Below, piece by piece: positions 6,872-12,528 of a stretch of 12,528 nucleotides of DNA. This stretch comes from Candidatus Endonucleibacter bathymodioli (GTDB taxonomy: Bacteria; Pseudomonadota; Gammaproteobacteria; Pseudomonadales; Endozoicomonadaceae). A program made the translations under genes and the position numbers. The stretch's first letter is position 1, and each line of letters starts with the position of its first letter. The notes beneath the pieces are model-generated. The model was not told the DNA's origin. It ran no database searches and saw nothing but the letters and a program-made list of their open reading frames with translations. The DNA is taken from contig JASXSV010000041.1 in the NCBI GenBank assembly GCA_030674915.1, positions 1-12,528 on the forward strand. Direction: 5' to 3'.

Positions 6872-6973
6872 GGTTAATGTGGCAATTGAATATTTAAGTT
6901 GCGCTTAGTACTCTGCTATAAACGACGATAACTTTCTAACCGGGCAGATGAATACTTAATGATTCAGAGCTGA

Positions 6974-7002
6974 TTGATTATTGCAAACATCAGGAGTATA
7001 CT
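6974..7002 (+). promoter_or_regulatory. Predicted sigma70 promoter of the giant gene
   Basis: TTGATT (6974-6979) and TATACT (6997-7002) are separated by exactly 17 bp, with five of six bases matching each consensus by position or nearly so. Transcription would start near 7009, leaving a leader of about 75 nt that includes the three 10-bp repeats. Confidence 0.5.
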
Positions 7003-7030
7003 GTTTTTTGGCGACCTGTACTGTATATTG

Positions 7031-7060
7031 TAGCACACTGTAGCACACTGTAGCACACTG
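7031..7060 (+). repeat. Three perfect tandem copies of a 10-bp unit
   Basis: TAGCACACTG occurs three times in a row without error, ending 26 bp before the chosen start codon. The unit length is about one helical turn, so all copies face the same side of the DNA. They lie between the predicted promoter and the ribosome binding site and could bind a regulator or vary in number by slippage. Confidence 0.9.
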
Positions 7061-7085
7061 TTGTATCAAATAGAGGTTGTTGATA

Positions 7086-10000
7086 GTGGGGATCTATATT
7101 TTGAATATATATAATTCTTTAGAAAGTTGGAAAAATGAATTGTATCATGTATATAAACATATTTATACTGTGCTATATGGTATGTTTTTTATGTTGACAT
7201 TGGTTTTTTCTAATCCGGCTTTTTCTGTTATTGAAGGTGAGTTTCATGATGGAGGTGGTAAAACTGGATGGAAGAAGCGTCAGATAAAAGAACTTTTTTT
7301 TGATAATATGATGAATCTTTATTCTTGCTGGCTAGACAAAAATAGAGTGAAAGGTGGAATAATTGGGTCTGCCGGTATAAAGATTATTAGTGGTGATAGT
7401 TCTTTAATAGGTATTAATGATATTGATATAGTTTTATGCGATAAGGAAAAAGCTGAAGATCTGATGAAATATCTAAATAGTGAAATACAAAAAGTTATAT
7501 ACGCTATTGCTGATAATAATTTACGTGGTTTGGTTAATATTGCATTTCGTACTGTATGGACTAGGGAGGGGCTGTCAGATAAAACGCTAGAAAAAGGGCA
7601 AATAACTATGTTTGACATTAGTTCTAATGATCCCTTAGCTGCAGTAGATATTGTAGCAAAAGATTTTGATGGTGATGATATTATGTTTACTGCATGGGAT
7701 TATCATTTTCAAACTGAATGTAATTTTGGCGATAAAAAAAATGTAGAAATTTCTGTTCTAACCCCGTTGAGTTATGCATCACTGGATGATAACTCGATGA
7801 AGAAAGATGTTGAGTATTTTAAAAAAGCTAAAGGTAATGAGGGGGGAATGTTAGGAGACACCATGGATGAAGTTATCTGTTCATGTCAAAACTTGTATAA
7901 AATAAGAAGTAGATTTGCTTTTTATCAAAAATTAAAAAAAGAAAAAAGTTATGATAAAATACTTATGGAGAAAATATATGAAGTATATGGTTCTTATGGT
8001 GCTTTGTTAAATGAGATAAATGAGATAAATGAAAAATCGCATATAGTTAACGTAACGCATAAAAAGGCTTTTGACTTTGATTATGCGTTAGGTGACAGTT
8101 TGGGGGATAGGCCGCTATTAACACAGGTTGAATGGGAGAAAGTATTAGGCAAAGATTTTGATGTATGTAACGTTGAGTTGGGAGATGACTGTTTTTGTTG
8201 CATAATTTCGAATGCTATCAACGGCAATTGCATGGTTAGGGAAAGGTTTTTAAGTACAGCCAATAGTTTGCTGTGTGAGGAGGTAGATGGTGAAACAGAG
8301 TATGTGACTCCAATGTTAGTAAGGAGTGTTATAAACAAATGGGTGACGGAGGTGATATGCGTTCTGTTGAATAAAAAATTTGATAAAGATGAGGTGTCTA
8401 GGTTTTTAGATTTGCCTTATGATTCAATTGATTATCTGATGTCTAGTGAGCACGATAAATCATCTAATAATGTTAAAGATGTCATAAGTTTTTTCGGCGA
8501 ATCAGTTCCTCTTTTGCCTTTGGCATTATCAACAGGAATACCATTTGTCGTTTTTTCTCCTGAAAAGCATGAAAGTAAGGTAACTGTAAGTTTATTTAAT
8601 CCGGAAGATTCTTGGAATAAATGGCCAGATGTAATGAAAATTCTTGGTGAGAGTGAAAGTTTGATAGCAACAGAAAACACCATGGTTAAAGACGTGATGT
8701 TTATTTCTCACTCTGGTGAACATAAATATTATTTGTGTATGAAGAAATTTGATACAGCAAAAAGGATAGATCCACTGTTAATAGTAGAAGAAATATTGCT
8801 GGATAAAAACATCTTCCAATGTAGGGTTTGTCCAGACAAATTGTCTGAAGAGCTGGTTGCTGGTAGTAATGTTATGCCTATTATGGGTGATTCATTTCCT
8901 TTGGATAAAAAAGCTATTGAAGCAAATAATCATGATATATATGTGAGGTTGGTCAAAAAATGTATGGGTATATGCTTTAGTGAAAGTAATGGAATAGTTG
9001 GTAATACCCATGAGTCACAAGAAACAAGTACGGAAGAAGACATAAGTAGTCAGCCGATATCAATAGTAAATACAGAAGATAGTGGAGAGTTACATATAAA
9101 TATAGATACTATATGTAGTCAAAGCTTGTTAGATGCAGATGCAGATGCAAATGCAAAAGAAGTAGCAAGTATGACGGAAGAACTAAGAAATATGACTGAG
9201 AATATCTTGTTGGGTTTGGTAAAGATGGAAGATGTTTGTGGGATGGAAGCTCGGTTAAGATGGAAAACGATAGAATGCAAACATAAGATACAATATGCTA
9301 AGAATATAGAGGAAATCAATAAAGTAATGACAGATGTATTTGATGAGGTTAGTGAACCATGTCAACAGGGTCAATGTGTGGTGGATGGTAGGGTCGTTGT
9401 TAACTTGAATAAATGCTGTAGTGTTATAAAACTATTAATGAATGCTGATGACCTTGGTTGTCCTTTGGCACCACTCATCTTAGGTGTGTATCAGATGATT
9501 CAGTCTGATAGTAAATATCTTGATGTTAATGATATAGTTGGTATTATCAAGTGCTTTATAAAATCAGCAGAAAGGGGGAATATACAGGCTCCAGCTTGCC
9601 TTTACTGGCTGGCTAAAATCACAGGTAGTACAGAAGCATTGAGTTTAAGTTTTTCTCTTTCAGCAATATTTAATAAGATTTTTTCAGATAAAATTTTAGC
9701 GTTGAATTTTGTTTTTACTGGAAACGACAATTTAGTTAAAGTATGTAACAAACTTTGGTTGCCTGTTGCTCTTGGAAGGTGGAGTTATCAAAAAAAGAGT
9801 TCGAACGCGTCTAAGTTATTAGCTGCAGCCTACCATAGGTACTCTGAATTAGGAGAAGATTATTCGGGTTGGCAAATTGATCAACATCTAAGTGTGGTTG
9901 ACCGTATTGCTTACGCATCACATTTAGCATTTTTTTATTTACATAGTGGAGATAAGGAAATGTCGATGCAAGAGTTTAGAAAGGCAGCGCTTGCATATGT

Positions 10001-12365
10001 ATGGTTGGTGCAAAAAACTGATGATATATCAGTGATTCCAAATATCACAAAAGCAGCAGGTTTGGCCTCTATTTATCACATTATTCCGTGTGATTATGTG
10101 ATTAGAGATAGAGACTATATTGAGTTTAACGATATGCTTTTCTCTTTAAATGAGTGTGGTTCTAATTCTGATTTTTTATGGACTTTGAAAAGTATAGGAG
10201 ATAATAAGAAAATATCAGCTGTTGCTGATTGTATAAGCAAAATATCTTATTTTATACATAGAAAAAAAGAAGGTGTAGTATTTAAAAATATAGATGATAT
10301 GGGAAATGAGCTAACTGAAAGAAGCGGTTTTATTGATTATCAAATATCTAGTCCTGGTGGATGTGGTAATGCAAAAAATATGTGTAAACTAGATATGTCT
10401 GATATAAGCGTAACAAGACGTATTGCGAAAAATAAAATAACTAATATTGTAGGCCCGGTGGCGAAATCAAAGAATGGAAAACGTGCGACTAAAGCTGTTA
10501 ATAATGGAAATAGTGGGTTGTTAAGTGGTAGTGTATGTATTAAAGGTAAAGAGAGGAAAAGAATTTGTGCGTCAATACTTAATCTAAGTCAACGCTCGGC
10601 TGTAGTTCTTGACTCTTTTGCTAGAGATGGATTTGTTATGGTTTTAGGGCATAATGTGCGTGTAGATATTCGTGAAAAAAGTATGGAGATGTTTAAGGAA
10701 AATGTTAATCAGTTTAAGAAAATTGATATGATAATGGCTAGTTGCACTGGTAAGGTTGTGGTAAAGCTGAGTACTATAATATATGATGGTTTATGGGCAT
10801 TTCTGCAAGTCATTGCTAATTGTGATGTTGGTTATGATTTTGATTCGTCTCTAGCAGAAAGTATTGCGGAGTTGTCTTTAAGACTTTTTGGTAAAGGTTT
10901 TGAGAATGTCAGGGCGTTAATAAGTGCGAATGAGTTGTCGATTAAGTTCTGTTGTTTGACATTATTGAATCCTCTGAGTTACCAGAATATTGATGAAAAT
11001 ATGCAGGGTAAAATGATAACAAGATTGTTTGTTTTTCTTGGTGATTTTGTACGAGATCTAGGAGCAGATATGCAGGCAGTAGATGTAAAGAATAGAGAGT
11101 CAGTAAGTAAAATGCTTGTGCTGTTGTTAAATTCTATATTGGATGTTGTTGATGACCATAAATTGCACTTGCTAATTATTGATATAATGTGCAACGCAGT
11201 AGTTGGAGCTGTAGACGAGGATTTACTAGGGAGTGTTTTATTAAGATATTTTATTGGCGTGGAAAATCAGGTTGACTGCAATCAGAGAGAAAATGATTAT
11301 TTGATGGTACAAAAATATCTTGGAAATGCGAAGAATAAAGGTAGACTCAGTGGCGAGTTTTATACTAAATGGAATTTATTTGTTATATCACCATACAAAT
11401 GTTTAAGGGAGGCAGATGAGAAACAAAAAGAAGAGGATGCAAATCTTATAGCGGCTGAACTGATACGGGAGGAGGAAAAAGTAAAAGATGAAGTGGAACG
11501 AAAACAGAAATTGAAGAAAGAAGCTATTTCACGTATTTTGAAGCGTAGTATTATCAAGAATGATGAAGAGCGTTTAGGAGAGTCCTTTGAATGTAGAGAT
11601 CTAAGTAAAAGTATGCAATTTTTAAATTTAGGAGTGGGGGGGTGTGAAGATGAAAATAATAAGAGTCTCATATTTTTATATGAAAAAATGTTAAATATGG
11701 AATTTGGAACAGCCTTTAAAGGATTTTGTGACTGTGAGGAAAAGGAGAAGATAAAGTCAGGGAGTGTTGGTAGTGTGCATTTGGCAATCATAAATATTTT
11801 ACAGTTTGAATGCCTTGTAGAGCGTGTTAAACATGAATGCTCTACTTTTTTATATTTATCAAAACAGTCTAGAATTATTAAAAAATATCTATATTGTTTT
11901 GTCGTTTTAGAAGGTAGTGATAAACTTCCAGACTCTGTTTCAGCGGAACAATTAAAAGATACGTATGATGCAATAAAACCATTAATTGATGTTCTTGGAG
12001 AAGACGATTGTATGCTTAATAAAGCAATAGAGTATGCAGGCAAGGCTACAAGTATACTAAATAAATTTCATAAATATGGTAAGGAGGAGTTGGGGTTGTT
12101 GTTACTCCAGGAAGAACAATTAAGAGAGCAAATAGTACAGGCAGGGGAAGTTTATCAAGATATGGTATCTATCTTAAATATAAGGAGGGAAATTCTTGGA
12201 AGAATAAGGGAAAAAGGTACAGCTAGAAGTGCAGGGAAAAGGATTGTTATAAAGGCAAATGATTTACTTAAATCTTGTAATCAGGCAATTAGGGATGTGG
12301 ATAAATTAAAATATCAATTAGATAAATTTGATAAATTAAAGCAAAGTGGAGATAAATCAAATTAA
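7086..12365 (+). CDS. Giant putative secreted protein with nucleotidyltransferase-like and OTU-like cysteine protease domains
   Basis: About 1,759 residues (counted from the GTG at 7086). I prefer this start because AGAGG (7072-7076) lies nine bases upstream; a TTG at 7077 abuts that site. Residues about 24-47 look like a signal peptide (basic KHIY, hydrophobic YGMFFMLTLVF, then SNPAFS), which suggests export. Residues 90-117 (GGIIGSAG... then NDIDIVL, Asp112 and Asp114) resemble a Pol-beta-type nucleotidyltransferase motif, with Asp188 a possible third acid. Residues about 357-555 resemble an OTU deubiquitinase: GDDCFCCII with Cys369, then FFGESVPLLPLAL...IPFVVFSP (469-492), then SGEHKYYLC with His546. 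A low-complexity acidic stretch follows (637-697), then a long helical region with a Sel1/TPR-like segment (ECFIKSAERGN-type, about 823-842) and coiled coils (1440-1487, 1667-1752). It is AT-rich compared with dapA. A host-directed effector is inferred, not shown. Confidence 0.75.
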   Translation: MGIYILNIYNSLESWKNELYHVYKHIYTVLYGMFFMLTLVFSNPAFSVIEGEFHDGGGKTGWKKRQIKELFFDNMMNLYSCWLDKNRVKGGIIGSAGIKIISGDSSLIGINDIDIVLCDKEKAEDLMKYLNSEIQKVIYAIADNNLRGLVNIAFRTVWTREGLSDKTLEKGQITMFDISSNDPLAAVDIVAKDFDGDDIMFTAWDYHFQTECNFGDKKNVEISVLTPLSYASLDDNSMKKDVEYFKKAKGNEGGMLGDTMDEVICSCQNLYKIRSRFAFYQKLKKEKSYDKILMEKIYEVYGSYGALLNEINEINEKSHIVNVTHKKAFDFDYALGDSLGDRPLLTQVEWEKVLGKDFDVCNVELGDDCFCCIISNAINGNCMVRERFLSTANSLLCEEVDGETEYVTPMLVRSVINKWVTEVICVLLNKKFDKDEVSRFLDLPYDSIDYLMSSEHDKSSNNVKDVISFFGESVPLLPLALSTGIPFVVFSPEKHESKVTVSLFNPEDSWNKWPDVMKILGESESLIATENTMVKDVMFISHSGEHKYYLCMKKFDTAKRIDPLLIVEEILLDKNIFQCRVCPDKLSEELVAGSNVMPIMGDSFPLDKKAIEANNHDIYVRLVKKCMGICFSESNGIVGNTHESQETSTEEDISSQPISIVNTEDSGELHINIDTICSQSLLDADADANAKEVASMTEELRNMTENILLGLVKMEDVCGMEARLRWKTIECKHKIQYAKNIEEINKVMTDVFDEVSEPCQQGQCVVDGRVVVNLNKCCSVIKLLMNADDLGCPLAPLILGVYQMIQSDSKYLDVNDIVGIIKCFIKSAERGNIQAPACLYWLAKITGSTEALSLSFSLSAIFNKIFSDKILALNFVFTGNDNLVKVCNKLWLPVALGRWSYQKKSSNASKLLAAAYHRYSELGEDYSGWQIDQHLSVVDRIAYASHLAFFYLHSGDKEMSMQEFRKAALAYVWLVQKTDDISVIPNITKAAGLASIYHIIPCDYVIRDRDYIEFNDMLFSLNECGSNSDFLWTLKSIGDNKKISAVADCISKISYFIHRKKEGVVFKNIDDMGNELTERSGFIDYQISSPGGCGNAKNMCKLDMSDISVTRRIAKNKITNIVGPVAKSKNGKRATKAVNNGNSGLLSGSVCIKGKERKRICASILNLSQRSAVVLDSFARDGFVMVLGHNVRVDIREKSMEMFKENVNQFKKIDMIMASCTGKVVVKLSTIIYDGLWAFLQVIANCDVGYDFDSSLAESIAELSLRLFGKGFENVRALISANELSIKFCCLTLLNPLSYQNIDENMQGKMITRLFVFLGDFVRDLGADMQAVDVKNRESVSKMLVLLLNSILDVVDDHKLHLLIIDIMCNAVVGAVDEDLLGSVLLRYFIGVENQVDCNQRENDYLMVQKYLGNAKNKGRLSGEFYTKWNLFVISPYKCLREADEKQKEEDANLIAAELIREEEKVKDEVERKQKLKKEAISRILKRSIIKNDEERLGESFECRDLSKSMQFLNLGVGGCEDENNKSLIFLYEKMLNMEFGTAFKGFCDCEEKEKIKSGSVGSVHLAIINILQFECLVERVKHECSTFLYLSKQSRIIKKYLYCFVVLEGSDKLPDSVSAEQLKDTYDAIKPLIDVLGEDDCMLNKAIEYAGKATSILNKFHKYGKEELGLLLLQEEQLREQIVQAGEVYQDMVSILNIRREILGRIREKGTARSAGKRIVIKANDLLKSCNQAIRDVDKLKYQLDKFDKLKQSGDKSN
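9132..9155 (+). repeat. Short GATGCA microsatellite inside the giant gene
   Basis: Three perfect GATGCA units and one AATGCA unit encode DADADANA in the acidic linker after the OTU-like domain. Because the unit is six bases, copy-number change would keep the frame and only lengthen or shorten the linker. Confidence 0.8.
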
Positions 12366-12442
12366 GTATGATCGTCTGCCGGCCCTGTCTAGCATAGTCA
12401 TCCTGATCAAACAGGCGGTTTACTGTGAGATTTAGTGGAGTT

Positions 12443-12528
12443 GAGACCTTTGCACGATAACGCTGCATAAGCCCCACTATTAATTAAATTGTATTTTTTT
12501 GATGATAAAGCCTTAAAGAACACGATTA
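12443..12528 (+). other. Possible left end of an insertion sequence running out of the window
   Basis: GAGACCTTTGCACG (12443-12456) resembles the outer end of IS5-family elements as I remember them. No transposase frame is visible in the remaining 70 bp and no partner end occurs in the window, so this is a weak call. Confidence 0.2.

Larger units (their letters stand above)
6600..7076. other. Upstream region of the giant gene
   Basis: No conserved gene is seen. The left end of the minus-strand IS30 remnant should lie just right of 6598 but I cannot define it. A 31-codon frame (6776-6871, GTG start, TAA stop) has a good GGGGAG site five bases upstream but no recognisable product. It ends inside AAGGAGTAAGG, which itself precedes a six-codon ATG frame at 6877-6897. 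These could be leader peptides or remains of a lost gene. The promoter and tandem repeats of the giant gene follow at 6974-7060. Confidence 0.35.

Noticed and set aside
7021..7060. CRISPR array
   Set aside because: The three 10-bp units are contiguous, without spacers, and far too short for CRISPR repeats.
11360..12043. 227-codon open frame on the minus strand
   Set aside because: It lies wholly inside the giant gene and its composition (Ser/Phe-rich) is what antisense of an AT-rich, Lys/Glu-rich helical region gives. No ribosome binding site or family resemblance.
12378..12419. Imperfect stem after the giant gene as a terminator
   Set aside because: Only about five contiguous pairs (CCTGT/ACAGG), a 22-nt loop and no T run.
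12289..12477. 62-codon minus-strand frame at the right end
   Set aside because: It overlaps the end of the giant gene antisense, and the rest crosses a suspected insertion-sequence end; no family match.

Overview
The window reads as a chromosomal segment of a gammaproteobacterium. perM-like, bcp and dapA-bamC genes appear in the order familiar from Escherichia and Pseudomonas, with bcp divergent from dapA. The genome looks fluid: about a third of the window is non-coding, transposon remnants are common, and two genes that often belong in this neighbourhood (gcvR between bcp and dapA, purC after bamC) are not seen. Together with a very large secreted protein carrying an OTU-like protease domain, this suggests a host-associated bacterium with a decaying or expanding genome, for example a marine symbiont. 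That assignment is inference; nothing here fixes the genus.

Layout. 1-460: a miniature IS30-family element with both inverted ends but only the DNA-binding part of the transposase. 461-783: no convincing gene, ending in a G8 tract. 784-1860 (+): PerM/AI-2E-family membrane protein. 1874-1936: a 63-bp inverted repeat between convergent genes. 1975-2442 (-): Bcp/PrxQ peroxiredoxin. 2443-3076: a gap containing a 127-bp ERIC-like repeat (2874-3000). 3077-3952 (+): dapA. 3986-5128 (+): bamC. 5129-7076: almost 2 kb without an intact gene, holding a second 127-bp ERIC-like repeat in the opposite orientation (5199-5325) and the wreckage of at least three IS30-family transposase genes (5411-5716 +, 5745-6240 +, 6297-6598 -). 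6974-7060: a sigma70-type promoter followed by three perfect 10-bp tandem repeats. 7086-12365 (+): one AT-rich gene for a protein of about 1,759 residues. 12366-12528: short tail, possibly entering another insertion sequence.

How the genes fit. perM, bcp, dapA and bamC are conserved housekeeping genes (membrane transport, peroxide defence, lysine/peptidoglycan precursor synthesis, outer-membrane protein assembly). The giant gene is the accessory cargo. It has a signal-peptide-like start, then a nucleotidyltransferase-like motif, then an OTU-like cysteine protease with a recognisable Cys and His, then a long helical region with a Sel1/TPR-like stretch and coiled coils. I read it as a candidate effector acting on eukaryotic ubiquitin, sitting next to an insertion-sequence graveyard. 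The domain calls rest on motif reading by eye and need profile or structure searches.
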